Shown here one piece after another: positions 15,803 through 25,667 of a stretch of 64,000 nt of DNA. Made by a program: the position numbers and the translations under genes. The stretch comes from Candidatus Melainabacteria bacterium. Lineage in GTDB: Bacteria; Cyanobacteriota; Vampirovibrionia; Obscuribacterales; Obscuribacteraceae. The stretch covers positions 221,171-285,170 of the forward strand of contig RXJR01000006.1 in assembly GCA_003963305.1 (NCBI GenBank), written 5' to 3'. Numbering within the stretch: the first letter of the stretch is position 1; every line of letters starts with the position of its first letter. The notes under the pieces are model-generated. The model did not search any database, was not told the origin of the DNA, and was given only the letters and a program-made list of their open reading frames with translations.

Positions 15803-18514
15803 GTGCTTCAGACGTATCAGCCGCTTTATCTGAAGTACCGACCTCAGTCTCTGGCAGACCTGGTCGGTCAAAAATCTGTTGCGCAAACTTTGACCAACGC
15901 AATAGATCACAGTCGCATCTCCCATGCATATCTTTTCACCGGTCCAAGAGGAACAGGGAAAACCTCCTCGGCGCGAATTCTCGCCAAATCGCTCAATTGC
16001 GAAGCGGGTCCAACAGCCACGCCGTGCCTGACATGCGCATCGTGCCTGGAAATCAAAGCTGGCAACTCACCTTCTGTATTCGAGCTTGACGCCGCCTCGA
16101 ACAACAGCGTAGACGACGCCCGCTCATTGATAGAGCGAGCCCCACTTGTGGCACAGGGCGGTCGTTACAAGCTCTATATCATCGACGAATGCCACATGCT
16201 CACGAAAGAAGCATTCAATGCCCTTCTGAAGACCATCGAAGAGCCACCACCGATGGTGGTATTCATTCTGGCAACGACGGAAGAGCACAAGGTTCCACCA
16301 ACCATCATCAGCCGCTGCCAACGCTTGATGTTCAAACTGGTCAATCAGAAAGAACTGGTGGCACATTTGCGTCATATTTCGACGCTGGAAGAGATTAATA
16401 TACTTGACGAAGCCCTGGAATTGATCGCCAGAAGATCCGGCGGAGGGCTTAGAGACGCGCTTGGTCTGCTCGATCAAGCCAGCCTGCTCTCCACGAAAGA
16501 AAAACCTGTAGAGGTTAACGACTTGCTGCTTCTTCTCGGCGCAGTACATGAAGATATACTGTTGCAAATCAGTACAGCCGTACAAAATCGGGATGGTCAG
16601 GCTGTTTTAGCTGCTGCGAACACTCTTCTCATGGAAGGTCGTGAGCCGGCAATTCTTGTACTGGAACTGGCGAAACACTTCCTGAATCTAACTAAAGCAT
16701 CATATGTGAATGAGACAGGCAGCCTCACAGCAGAGTCGTTGAATACGTTGGTGCTGGGGTCACCTTCATACTTACAGGCGCTCGTTTCACAAGCCAAAAA
16801 TTTTGACCGTGCCGAATTGGCATTGATGGTCGAGTATCTCGATAAGCTCGAACAGACGTGCAGGCGCTCCAGCCAGCCGGTTCTGAGCGTGGAGATGGGT
16901 TTACTGGCCCTGTGCCACCGACACGATATGACTTTTGTTCGAGATCTCGATGCCCGCCTCAAGACGCTCGAAAGTGTGATGGCTGACGACATCGCCCGGG
17001 GACCGGTAACAGGAGTGGCGCGACCAGCTGCGCCAGCCACTTCAAATGCAGGACCAACTTCACATGCAGCACCACCATCGGCCCCTCGACCGAACGTCGG
17101 CACTCACGCTGCTGTGCCATCGCACACGCAACCTCGAACCGAGAGTGCGCCGGCTCACGTTCAGTCAGACCACAGACCAAGCCCCAGTCACACTCCAGCA
17201 GCCGCTCATGCACCTGCTATGGGAACCCATGCTCATGGTGCCGCGGCCGACGCCCGCCCAAGTCACCAGTCATCGACACCAAAAGCGGTGCCGGGAAAAT
17301 CCGAACGTCATACGGAGCACTCTGCTCCAGTTGAGAAGGCACCGGCTCCGACAACGACAGTTTCAAACAAAATCAATGAAATGATGGCAGCAGCCGGATT
17401 CGGAGCGCCATCGACAAGCAGTTTCAAAAGCGGCAGCGGAAGCAGCAGCAGCAGCAGCAGTAGCAGTAGTGGGGACAAAGCCAGGTCCTCAGGCTTTCCA
17501 GCGCCGGCAGCAAAAGTGCCGATGGAGGCTCCGCCGGGAGACAGCTCATACGACGACGTCGAACCCGAAGAGCAGACTAGAATTGCAACACCAGTAATAC
17601 GCCCACCCGTGGAAGAACCCAGCCTGGAAGTGCTCGAAGCACAAGGCGACGTCATCGCCGAAATCGATGATTACGATATTCTTCCGAAGCCAATTTCAGC
17701 CCCTGCACAAGAACCACTACCTCTCGCAGCGCCTCCGATAAACACCCCACCCGCTTCTGCTTCAGAAGATGAAGAAGAGGAAGAGGAGGAGGAAGAAGAA
17801 GCACCAATTGAATCGGATGACTATGACGACGGAATTCCGCCAGCGCCTATTGTTGTTGAAGATCCGGCACTGAAATCTCAAGCCGCAGCAGCCCAACCGA
17901 CGATAAACGAATCAACACCATCGCGGACAGCGGCAGCACCATCGGCGCCAGCCACCTCATCCGCACCAGCTGCGACACCACCATCGGGCGGTGAAGATAT
18001 CGATCAATTCTGGTCTGAAGTAAAAGAGAACTTGCAGAAGCGCCACTTACCGACTTTCAGTATAGTCAGCGTTCATGCCTTTCCTGTCGCGCTGGACAAC
18101 GGCGACTTAGTGCTCGGCGTGCGCAAAGAGTATTTCCAAAAGCAACTGGAAACCAAGATCGACCATCTGAAAGCCGCCTGTGCAGCCGCATCCGGACGCA
18201 CAATGAATGTGCGCATAAAAGTCATTGCAGATAATGCCCCTGCCCCCGCAGCCGCATCCAAAGCTCCAGCAGCGCGTCCGAAAGAAACACGGTCAGCCCC
18301 GGCAGATTCAGAGGAAGGAGAGAGTAGGGCGCCAAACTCTCCTCCAGCTGCCAATCAAAGCACTGCGCAAAGTAGCTCCAATGCCAGGCAGCCTGAAGGG
18401 CAGAGCCCCGTTCGAACCTCACACTCAAGCCATATCGAGTCGCGCGTCGGCGGCAATCTGATTAATGAGGCTTATAAACTTTTTGAAGGACCAGGCTCCC
18501 GCCTGATCGGCTAA
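15803..18514 (+). CDS. dnaX: DNA polymerase III subunits gamma and tau
   Basis: Product of 903 residues from a GTG; the start region YLKYRPQSLADLVGQ matches the family's start. The AAA+ clamp-loader domain (1-~230) has Walker A GPRGTGKT (47-54), four zinc-ligand cysteines C66, C75, C78 and C81, Walker B-like IIDECHM and sensor 1 LATTEEHKVP. Domain III follows to about 370. Then comes a ~400-residue disordered Ala/Pro/Ser-rich linker including a Ser run encoded by AGC/AGT repeats (about 17436-17470) and an acidic Glu run. A tau-type C-terminal domain (FWSEVKENLQKRHLPTF) spans about 735-810. It loads the beta clamp and bridges to polymerase and helicase. I see no obvious slippery site for gamma production. 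Confidence 0.97.
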   Translation: MLQTYQPLYLKYRPQSLADLVGQKSVAQTLTNAIDHSRISHAYLFTGPRGTGKTSSARILAKSLNCEAGPTATPCLTCASCLEIKAGNSPSVFELDAASNNSVDDARSLIERAPLVAQGGRYKLYIIDECHMLTKEAFNALLKTIEEPPPMVVFILATTEEHKVPPTIISRCQRLMFKLVNQKELVAHLRHISTLEEINILDEALELIARRSGGGLRDALGLLDQASLLSTKEKPVEVNDLLLLLGAVHEDILLQISTAVQNRDGQAVLAAANTLLMEGREPAILVLELAKHFLNLTKASYVNETGSLTAESLNTLVLGSPSYLQALVSQAKNFDRAELALMVEYLDKLEQTCRRSSQPVLSVEMGLLALCHRHDMTFVRDLDARLKTLESVMADDIARGPVTGVARPAAPATSNAGPTSHAAPPSAPRPNVGTHAAVPSHTQPRTESAPAHVQSDHRPSPSHTPAAAHAPAMGTHAHGAAADARPSHQSSTPKAVPGKSERHTEHSAPVEKAPAPTTTVSNKINEMMAAAGFGAPSTSSFKSGSGSSSSSSSSSSGDKARSSGFPAPAAKVPMEAPPGDSSYDDVEPEEQTRIATPVIRPPVEEPSLEVLEAQGDVIAEIDDYDILPKPISAPAQEPLPLAAPPINTPPASASEDEEEEEEEEEEAPIESDDYDDGIPPAPIVVEDPALKSQAAAAQPTINESTPSRTAAAPSAPATSSAPAATPPSGGEDIDQFWSEVKENLQKRHLPTFSIVSVHAFPVALDNGDLVLGVRKEYFQKQLETKIDHLKAACAAASGRTMNVRIKVIADNAPAPAAASKAPAARPKETRSAPADSEEGESRAPNSPPAANQSTAQSSSNARQPEGQSPVRTSHSSHIESRVGGNLINEAYKLFEGPGSRLIG

Positions 18515-18542
18515 ACAAGTTTCGAAGCTTCAGCAGTATTCT

Positions 18543-18833
18543 TCAGCGAATCTCGAAGCGAGCAGCGCTCAATTCAGACCCCGACTCCGCCTCTTGTGAA
18601 TCGGCCCAACTGACCTCCACCGATGAAACATCAGCGTGCGCAGGACCTTCCTTGCACCAGTCAATTAACGCCTCCACGACGGCTCGGTCGCCAAGAGCAC
18701 AAGCCTCCACAGACCCGTCCTTCAAATTACGCACCCAACCGCGAAGCCCAAGGGCGTCTGCCTTTTCGCGCGTGCTCCAGCGATAGCCAACGCCCTGCAC
18801 TCGACCCTTTATCAGAAGTATTGCTTTTGCCAT
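18543..18833 (-). CDS. acyP: Acylphosphatase
   Basis: Product of 96 residues from the ATG at 18833; the frame extends upstream but MAKAILLIKGRVQGVGYR is the family's N-terminus. The catalytic arginine (R18 in GRVQGVGYR) and asparagine (N36 in WVRNLKDGSVE) are present, and the length is typical. It hydrolyses acyl phosphates to carboxylate plus phosphate in the cytosol. Convergent with dnaX, divergent from the gene at 18976, and with a weak ribosome binding site. Confidence 0.93.
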   Translation of the reverse strand: MAKAILLIKGRVQGVGYRWSTREKADALGLRGWVRNLKDGSVEACALGDRAVVEALIDWCKEGPAHADVSSVEVSWADSQEAESGSELSAARFEIR

Positions 18834-18975
18834 ATGCCAAATATTGAACTGCTTTGGTCCAAAATCAGCAATAGATCCTTGGTGCAAACGATGCAATCCG
18901 TGGCATGAAACAGATAAGATATGGGGAGGGCTATACTTTCCATAGCACTCGTTTCCAGTCGGTCAATGAGCTGAC

Positions 18976-21192
18976 GTGGAGACTTACTCGGACAACGCGC
19001 CATCGATGATGACAGACGACGGAACACAGACGAAAAATCAAGATAAAGAGCGCGTTATTGCGGCAATCGCCGCTTTGAAAGCACAAGGCTCGGACATTAA
19101 TCCATACACCGTATCAGGCGAAGCGCAGGTTCCGAGATCGACGCTCTATCGCGATCCGGAGTTGATGGATTTAATTTATCGTGAACGCAATGGCGATGAC
19201 AGCAGCCAGATGTCCAACGACGAAATCCAGAGCAAAATCGCTGAATTGGAAGAAGCCAACGAGGCGCTCAACGAACAAATCTGGGACCTCGAAAAACAGC
19301 TCGAAGCAATGACAAAAGCGAAGCAAGACGCTTACGTTCAGGGTTTTCAGGCAGGTATCGAAGAAGCGGCAAGACGACTCGCCGCCAGTACAAACGCCGA
19401 GACAACCGGGTCACGCCCGGCAATTCAGGTGGAAACGCCGGTTGACGAGGTGCAACCAGCCTCGCACACAGCCACAACATTTGAACCAACCCCGGTAGGC
19501 GTGGCCCTTGGCGAAGTCGATTATGAGTACAGCGACCCGACGATGTCGTCCTCGTCGGCATCGGCTCCGACTAGTTTGTCCTCATCGCCAGAGCCACCCG
19601 AATCTTCAACTGCAGCGGCACCAACTGCTCGAGTTATTGCAGAAAGCGGCAAGCAAACCTCAAAACCGATCGAAGAAAGCACCGGCGACTATGAACCACT
19701 CAGTGACAGTCACATAGCCGGCGACTTTCACTTCGATAACTCACTCATGGCTGACAATGAGGACAGTTACAGCATAGAAAACAAGTTATCTGCATCACCG
19801 CCGGAACCCAAACCTGCAACATTGACAGCTGAATTGCCCACCGTGCCCAATTCAAGCACAGCGGCTCAGGCAAAAGCAGCGAAAGATCCCGAAGAAACCG
19901 GCGAGCATGACATTTTCGACGACATCGAATCGTTGGTTAGCGAACAACGCGAAACGCCAGCGCCTGCGCCAGCATCGACCAAAGCAGCTGCCGATATGGA
20001 CTTCAGCCTGGCCAGTGAAAACCCCGAACCAGAACCCCAGCCTCGCAAAAAGAAGAATTTTCCCGATATCGACTTTGGTCTATCATCCGAGCCTGAAACA
20101 AATGGCGGCGAACATCACCAGGAGGCGATGCCCGCAGGTGCAGTGCAGACCGCACCGCGCCCGCCCGAACCGCAGCCGGCAGCCGTGGCGGCAGCAGCGG
20201 AAGAAGGTGCTGTCAGCCAGCTAACGCGCGATCCGGAGGGCATTTACAACATCGCCCGGTCCGGCCCGACCGTCAGCAGTAGCGCCTACAACCCTCTGGT
20301 CGAGTTGTCCTGGAAAGATCTTCAGACCGTCTATAACTTCAGCGTTGCCTCTCTTAAGGACTACGCCAAACCGGGCTTTGGCAGCGAACCCGGCTCATTG
20401 GGCGGAACCAACTTTGCCGACTCCTCCACCCAGCAGCCCAAAGCCGCCCCACAGCCGAAACAACCGGCACCAAAGCATGAAGAGCGATATATGGAACCGC
20501 CCGACCCGATGGGTCAGGATCCACGGCGCACCGGAGATCGCTTGCAGGCGCTCTCAGACCCCCGCAATCTGCTCGACTCAGAACCAATCGTCGACCTTGA
20601 TGCACTGGATATTTTCGACGATCTGGACGATTACGTCGATCTCGACAAAATCGAAGTTATTGAAGACGTGGTTGCCAAGCCCAAGGCAGAAGAGCCATCC
20701 ATGGGCGGCGACGAGTTGCGAGAGCTGATTAAGGGTCGCATCAAACAAGCGGCAGAAATGCCCAACGAGCCAGCCACGCCGCGCATGACCACTCCGCCCC
20801 AGCAGGGCAAAGATGATGCCAAGGGCGCCGCACCAGCTGGTGGAGCGCGCAACAAGTTCATCGGCGGTGCCAAAGCCGGTCAAGAACCACCGCCGACCAC
20901 TCCAAGCTTCGTAGTCAAGCAAATTCCTCCTGAAATTCGCAAAGCTTGCATGATTTTGGGTCTTAAACCAGAAGACGCTACACAAAAGTCGGTTATCGAA
21001 GCCTGGAAGAAACAGATTGCCTCACCAGGCGTCCATCCCGACCTGGGCGGCGATACCGAAGCAGCCGTCTACCTGAATACTGCGAAAGACCAGCTGGTTC
21101 GCTGGCTAGACCAGCAGGCGCCCAAACTTGGTAAGAAGTTCGGGCAGGCTAAACCAGAGCCCCCTCGTCCGCCCAAAAAAGACGACGACTGA
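18976..21192 (+). CDS. HTH-like, coiled-coil and J-like domain fusion protein
   Basis: Product of 738 residues from a GTG (an ATG at 19006 is an alternative). Residues about 22-65 (KERVIAAIAALKAQG ... VPRSTLYRDPELMDLI) resemble the N-terminal DNA-binding segment of KfrA/transposon-accessory type proteins. A Glu/Gln-rich coiled coil spans about 75-120. Residues about 130-640 are disordered, Pro/Ala/Glu-rich, with acidic patches. The last ~95 residues contain ACMILGLKPED, a helix, then VHPDLGGDTEAAVYLN, which looks like a J-domain with an intact HPD. If the J-domain is functional it would recruit a DnaK. The overall architecture is unfamiliar. Soluble; monocistronic. Confidence 0.75.
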   Translation: METYSDNAPSMMTDDGTQTKNQDKERVIAAIAALKAQGSDINPYTVSGEAQVPRSTLYRDPELMDLIYRERNGDDSSQMSNDEIQSKIAELEEANEALNEQIWDLEKQLEAMTKAKQDAYVQGFQAGIEEAARRLAASTNAETTGSRPAIQVETPVDEVQPASHTATTFEPTPVGVALGEVDYEYSDPTMSSSSASAPTSLSSSPEPPESSTAAAPTARVIAESGKQTSKPIEESTGDYEPLSDSHIAGDFHFDNSLMADNEDSYSIENKLSASPPEPKPATLTAELPTVPNSSTAAQAKAAKDPEETGEHDIFDDIESLVSEQRETPAPAPASTKAAADMDFSLASENPEPEPQPRKKKNFPDIDFGLSSEPETNGGEHHQEAMPAGAVQTAPRPPEPQPAAVAAAAEEGAVSQLTRDPEGIYNIARSGPTVSSSAYNPLVELSWKDLQTVYNFSVASLKDYAKPGFGSEPGSLGGTNFADSSTQQPKAAPQPKQPAPKHEERYMEPPDPMGQDPRRTGDRLQALSDPRNLLDSEPIVDLDALDIFDDLDDYVDLDKIEVIEDVVAKPKAEEPSMGGDELRELIKGRIKQAAEMPNEPATPRMTTPPQQGKDDAKGAAPAGGARNKFIGGAKAGQEPPPTTPSFVVKQIPPEIRKACMILGLKPEDATQKSVIEAWKKQIASPGVHPDLGGDTEAAVYLNTAKDQLVRWLDQQAPKLGKKFGQAKPEPPRPPKKDDD

Positions 21193-21438
21193 GTGTAACG
21201 AAACCAGTGAAACCAAGAGACGTTTGCTTCCTCCGAAAGCGGCTCGGTGGATCAACCTGCTTATAATTGATGCGAATCAATCGCCGTGTAATTGGTATTT
21301 GATTCAGTCGATCCGCCCGGACTTTTGCCTCAACTGAGCAGTTGTTTAGAAGCGAATCGGCGAGCGTGGATTCCGAGGACTGCCAACGCAGCACGCTACA
21401 GACTCAAACCGCCCTCGGTTTGCAAAGGAAAAAAACTA

Positions 21439-22818
21439 ATGGCCAAACCAGTGGTCGCAATCGTTGGTCGCCCCAACGTCGGCAAATCTACATTCTTCAA
21501 TCGCTGCATCGGTGCTCGACACGCAATCGTCGACGACAGCCCCGGCGTCACACGTGACCGCCTCTATAGAGAAACCGACTGGGCTGGTCGCCAATTTCTG
21601 CTCGTAGATACAGGCGGCGTCATTCCCAATAGTTCCGAATCAATTCAAAACGAAGTCTTCGATCAAGTCACACTGGCGGTTGACGAAGCCGACGTAATCA
21701 TTTTCATGGTCGATGGAAAAACAGGAATATCAGGCGCGGACGAAGAAGTGGCCAACCTTCTGCGCCGCAGCAAGAAGCCGATTATCGTAGCCGTGAACAA
21801 AATCGACGAGCCTAAAGAGCAGCCTAATGCCATGGAATTTTATGGACTTGGGCTCGGAGACCCGCATACACTCTCGGCTATGAGAGGAAGTGGTGGAGTC
21901 GGTGATTTGCTCGATAAGGTAGTGTCTCTATTTCCTCCCGAGACACGCAAATCCGTCGACCTGGACAATCTCTCACAAAATGGCGAAGCAGCCGAAGAAG
22001 AAGAGGAGCAAGGACCGCTCTCGCTCGCCATCGTGGGCAGACCAAACGTCGGTAAGTCTTCACTCGTAAATGTACTCGTAGGAACAAACCGCAGCATCGT
22101 CTCCAATGTGCCGGGCACCACGCGCGATGCTATTGACTCGCAAATAAAGTTTCAGGGGAAAGAATATATACTCGTCGACACCGCAGGAATTCGCCGAAAA
22201 TCGCGGGTAGACTACGGCATTGAGGCATTTGCCGTAGTGCGTTCACTGCGAGCCCTGGAACGAGCAGATGTCGTAATTTTGATCTTAGATGCGACGCAAG
22301 AAATTTCAGACCAAGATCAAAAAATCGCCGGCAAAATCGACGAAGCAGGTAGAGCCTGCGTGATCGTCGTCAACAAGTGGGATTTAATCGACGAGAAAAC
22401 TTCCAAGCTGATGAAACAGTTCACTGAAAACGTGCGCTCAGAGTTGCGCAGCATCGCCTTCTCGGAAGTTATTTTCACAAGCGCAATCAACAAGCAGCGC
22501 GTCACCAAGATTATCGAAGCAGCAGATCGCGCACACGCAATGACCAAGAAGCGAATTGGAACCGGGCTTCTCAACCAGATCGTCAATGAATCTGTGGCCC
22601 TCGTTCCACCACCGTCATCCAAACGAGGCAAGCGCTTAAAAGTGTATTACACGACGCAAGTATCGACCGCGCCACCAACATTCATACTGTTCGCCAATGA
22701 CGACAAACTGATGACAAAAAATTATGAGGCGTATTTAGAAAGAAAGTTGAGAGAGGCGTTTGGTTTCGAAGGAACGCCGATTAGAATAGTGACCAGAGCA
22801 AAGAAAGACAATCGCTGA
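21439..22818 (+). CDS. der: Ribosome biogenesis GTPase Der (EngA)
   Basis: Product of 459 residues from the ATG at 21439 with AGGAA (21426-21430) upstream; the longer open frame before it is not needed. Two tandem GTPase domains each have a P-loop GRPNVGKS (residues about 8-15 and 199-206), G3 DTGG/DTAG and G4 NKID/NKWD. A KH-like C-terminal domain (about 375-459) follows. An acidic Glu linker joins the G domains. It acts in 50S subunit assembly and is nearly universal in bacteria. plsY follows by 13 bases, probably in one operon. Confidence 0.98.
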   Translation: MAKPVVAIVGRPNVGKSTFFNRCIGARHAIVDDSPGVTRDRLYRETDWAGRQFLLVDTGGVIPNSSESIQNEVFDQVTLAVDEADVIIFMVDGKTGISGADEEVANLLRRSKKPIIVAVNKIDEPKEQPNAMEFYGLGLGDPHTLSAMRGSGGVGDLLDKVVSLFPPETRKSVDLDNLSQNGEAAEEEEEQGPLSLAIVGRPNVGKSSLVNVLVGTNRSIVSNVPGTTRDAIDSQIKFQGKEYILVDTAGIRRKSRVDYGIEAFAVVRSLRALERADVVILILDATQEISDQDQKIAGKIDEAGRACVIVVNKWDLIDEKTSKLMKQFTENVRSELRSIAFSEVIFTSAINKQRVTKIIEAADRAHAMTKKRIGTGLLNQIVNESVALVPPPSSKRGKRLKVYYTTQVSTAPPTFILFANDDKLMTKNYEAYLERKLREAFGFEGTPIRIVTRAKKDNR

Positions 22819-22831
22819 GAGGACGATTTTC

Positions 22832-23527
22832 GTGATAGGGGCGCTGCTGCTTATAATCTGTGGCTACGTCATGGGATCGATTCCTACGGGCTTCTGGCTG
22901 ATCAAGGCTCTGAAAGGAATCGACATTCGTCAGTTCGGCAGCGGCTCGACAGGCGCCACCAACGTCTGGCGCGCGGCTGGTCCAGCAGCCGGAATCTTCA
23001 CGTTTTTCTTCGACACGATCAAAGGCTACATTCCCGTAGCAGCGGCAGTCTATCTCGACACACACGGCTACGAATCGGAATGGGCTTTCGCCTACCCGCA
23101 TCTGGTACCGTCTATAGTGGCAGCGGCGGCCCTTGTCGGCCACAGCAGATCCGTGTTTTTGAAATTCTCAGGCGGTAAGAGCGCCGCGACCGGACTGGGT
23201 ACTCTTTTGGCTCTCAGCCCCATGGGTGGCTTATGCACTTTCCTGACCTGGATGCTTATTGTTAAACTGAGCGGATATATCTCTTTAGCATCGATACTGG
23301 GAGTTGGCTCGTGCCCATTCTGGTTTTATGCTTTCCACGCGTCAGTTCCCGCCATCGGCTATTGCATCTTCGGCTTTATCTACGTGACTTACAGGCACAA
23401 AGCGAACATACAACGTATGCTTAAAGGAACGGAACCTAAAATCACAGACAAGAAAAAAGTTGACACGACTGAAACATCAAGCAAGTTACCTGACACCACA
23501 TCTAGCACTACCGAATCAACTACCTGA
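22832..23527 (+). CDS. plsY: Acyl-phosphate:glycerol-3-phosphate acyltransferase
   Basis: Product of 231 residues from a GTG with AGAGGA upstream. The PlsY signatures are present: GSIPTGFWL, FGSGSTGATNVWR, and GHSRSVFLKFSGGKSAATGLG. About five to six membrane helices, with a hydrophilic, Thr/Ser-rich C-terminal tail of ~35 residues longer than usual. It transfers an acyl group from acyl phosphate to glycerol-3-phosphate, the first step of phospholipid synthesis, in the inner membrane. Sits between der and the HtrA gene, whose ATG is two bases after its stop. Confidence 0.96.
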   Translation: MIGALLLIICGYVMGSIPTGFWLIKALKGIDIRQFGSGSTGATNVWRAAGPAAGIFTFFFDTIKGYIPVAAAVYLDTHGYESEWAFAYPHLVPSIVAAAALVGHSRSVFLKFSGGKSAATGLGTLLALSPMGGLCTFLTWMLIVKLSGYISLASILGVGSCPFWFYAFHASVPAIGYCIFGFIYVTYRHKANIQRMLKGTEPKITDKKKVDTTETSSKLPDTTSSTTESTT

Positions 23528-23529
23528 CC

Positions 23530-24870
23530 ATGAAAAAATCTGTTTCTAGAACTTCAATTGCTATCGCAATTCTCACGATCGCGCTTGGTTTACCAGGCAT
23601 GGCGCTACCTGATGGAACGGCGAAATCCTCGACTGGAACGTCGAAATCCTCGACCGGAACGTCGAAATCCTCGTCCGGAACGGCAAAATCCTCGTCTGGA
23701 GCGGCAAAATCCGCCGCCACAGCAGAATCCAAGCCAGCCGGAAATTCTGGCAACGGCGCCCAGAAAGCCGCGGGCTCCAGCGCTGAAAGCAAATCGACAG
23801 CTACTAAAACTGCTGTCTCGGCAGCAAAACGAGCGGTCAATGCCGCGAAAGCAGCCGAATCAGCAGCGCAAGCTGCAGTTGCCGTTCATATGACGCCGGA
23901 AGAAACCGAAAATATCCGTATATACAAACAAGCAAACCGGGCCGTCGTAAACATCTCCAGCCAGACGACAGCCGAAGACGTCTACCTCAATCTCGTGCCC
24001 AAGGAAGGCTTCGGCTCGGGAACGATTATTTCAAGCGACGGATACATCCTCACCAACAACCACGTCATTAACGGAGCCACGAGCGTGCGTGTGACGCTCT
24101 TCGACGGCTCGAGCTATCCAGCCACACTGGTCGGCGACGATCCTCCTAACGACCTGGCTGTGATCAAAATCAACGTCCCGCCGGGCATGAAACTCACCAC
24201 CATTGCCTTCGGTGACTCATCCAATCTGGAAGTCGGACGCCGCGTGCTCGCTATCGGTAATCCGTTCGGCTACGACAGAACAATGTCTTCGGGAATTATC
24301 TCAAGCCTCGGTCGAACGCTTAGAACCGAGAAAGGAAGATTGATCAAAGGCATAATTCAGACTGACGCCGCCATCAATCCCGGCAATTCAGGCGGTCCGC
24401 TGCTTAACTCAGCAGGACAGATGATTGGCATAACCACTGCAATCTTCAGCAATACAGGTTCTTCAACCGGCATCGGTCTGGCGATTCCCATCAATATAGC
24501 CAAACGAATTGTGCCCGAACTGATTGCCCACCACGGCGTCAGCCGTCCGGACCTGGGCATCGAACTGTACGAACGCACAGACAAGGGACTGAGAATTATC
24601 CGACTGGACCCGAACGGTCCGGCTGCAATTGCTGGATTGAGCGGTCCCAAACTGGTAATTTATAAGGACGGCGATTTTGTCTTCAGAAGCATAGATCGCA
24701 GTCTGGCTGACATTATCACCGGTATCGACGGTACTCCCGTCAAAACACTCGATGATTTGCTCTCATATGTAGAGCAGAAGAAAGCTGGTCAAGTGGTTAC
24801 ACTGACTGTATTGCGCTCAGGGAAGAGCGTCAAAATTCCAGTAAAATTGTCACTCGTAAGTTCAGCATAG
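23530..24870 (+). CDS. HtrA/Deg-type trypsin-like serine protease with PDZ domain
   Basis: Product of 446 residues. A signal peptide (about 1-26) is followed by a low-complexity Ser/Thr/Lys region built from 7-residue repeats (G-T-S/A-K-S-S-T/S). The trypsin-like domain has the full triad: H178 (TNNHVING), D208 (NDLAVIKI) and S287 (GNSGGPL). One PDZ domain at about 340-445 has GIDGTPVKTLDDL. It is a periplasmic quality-control protease. A two-base gap from plsY suggests cotranscription. Confidence 0.95.
   Translation: MKKSVSRTSIAIAILTIALGLPGMALPDGTAKSSTGTSKSSTGTSKSSSGTAKSSSGAAKSAATAESKPAGNSGNGAQKAAGSSAESKSTATKTAVSAAKRAVNAAKAAESAAQAAVAVHMTPEETENIRIYKQANRAVVNISSQTTAEDVYLNLVPKEGFGSGTIISSDGYILTNNHVINGATSVRVTLFDGSSYPATLVGDDPPNDLAVIKINVPPGMKLTTIAFGDSSNLEVGRRVLAIGNPFGYDRTMSSGIISSLGRTLRTEKGRLIKGIIQTDAAINPGNSGGPLLNSAGQMIGITTAIFSNTGSSTGIGLAIPINIAKRIVPELIAHHGVSRPDLGIELYERTDKGLRIIRLDPNGPAAIAGLSGPKLVIYKDGDFVFRSIDRSLADIITGIDGTPVKTLDDLLSYVEQKKAGQVVTLTVLRSGKSVKIPVKLSLVSSA
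23614..23712. repeat. 21-bp tandem repeat in the HtrA linker
   Basis: Units start at 23614, 23635, 23656, 23677 and 23698 (last one partial), each beginning GGA(A/G)CG and differing by a few bases. They encode seven-residue Ser/Thr/Lys repeats after the signal peptide. The in-frame period allows copy-number change without frameshift. Confidence 0.9.
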
Positions 24871-24891
24871 GCTGCGGCCACGGAGAGAAAA

Positions 24892-25611
24892 TTGTCAAGG
24901 ATTCTCGTAATAGACGATGATCAAGCCATCGCCGAGTTGGTAAAAGTCAACCTGGAGCTGCTCGGGCATCAGGTCACTACAGCCAACGACGGTATCAAGG
25001 GATTGGCTCTCGCCCAACAGAATAGACCGGACCTGGTCGTACTCGACGTGATGATGCCTGACCTGGACGGTTTTACCGTCTGCCAGCGTCTTCGCCAGAA
25101 CCCCACCACTCATCCGATCCCAGTTTTGATGCTCACCGCCCTCGGCATGACCAAAGACAAAGTGACAGGCTTTGATTCCGGCGCCGACGATTACCTGGTC
25201 AAACCTTTCGAAATTCCTGAACTGCAGGTGCGCATCAGAGCCCTGCTGCGCCGCTCCGGCTCCGTGCCGCAGTCGTCAACTCTGCCGGAAATTTTGCACG
25301 CAGGTGAAATAACGCTAATCCCAGAAAATCTGCAGGCGAAGGTAAAAGAGCGCATCGTCAAATTGACACCGACAGAGTTCGAAATTCTGCATTGCTTGAT
25401 GCAACACCACGGTCAAACCGTTTCCACCGGCAAATTGCTGGAAGAAGTCTGGGGCTACTCGCCCGATGATGACGTGGATACAATCCGCGTACATATCAGA
25501 CATTTGCGCACTCGTTTGGAAACATCAGATCGCAAATACATCAAAACAGTCTATGGCGGTGGCTACCAGCTCATTTCTGACGGATTCGAGAGAGCCGCCG
25601 GCGAAGCCTGA
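24892..25611 (+). CDS. OmpR/PhoB-type response regulator
   Basis: Product of 239 residues from a TTG with GGAGAG about 9 bases upstream. The receiver has DDD at 8-10, phospho-acceptor D52 (VLDVMMPD) and K in the LVKPFE block. The C-terminal winged helix (about 135-230) has [17 protein letters not shown] and [15 protein letters not shown]. No kinase gene is adjacent, so it is an orphan here. It follows the HtrA gene by 21 bases and is terminated by the hairpin at 25635. Confidence 0.93.
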   Translation: MSRILVIDDDQAIAELVKVNLELLGHQVTTANDGIKGLALAQQNRPDLVVLDVMMPDLDGFTVCQRLRQNPTTHPIPVLMLTALGMTKDKVTGFDSGADDYLVKPFEIPELQVRIRALLRRSGSVPQSSTLPEILHAGEITLIPENLQAKVKERIVKLTPTEFEILHCLMQHHGQTVSTGKLLEEVWGYSPDDDVDTIRVHIRHLRTRLETSDRKYIKTVYGGGYQLISDGFERAAGEA

Positions 25612-25634
25612 GCACCACCAGTAGTATCCGAACA

Positions 25635-25667
25635 GACACGGTGCAAACACTCACCGTGTCTTTATTT
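25635..25667 (+). terminator. Intrinsic terminator after the OmpR-type regulator
   Basis: GACACGGTG (25635-25643), 8-nt loop, CACCGTGTC (25652-25660), then TTTATTT. It overlaps the last codons of the convergent gene at 25651. Confidence 0.85.
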
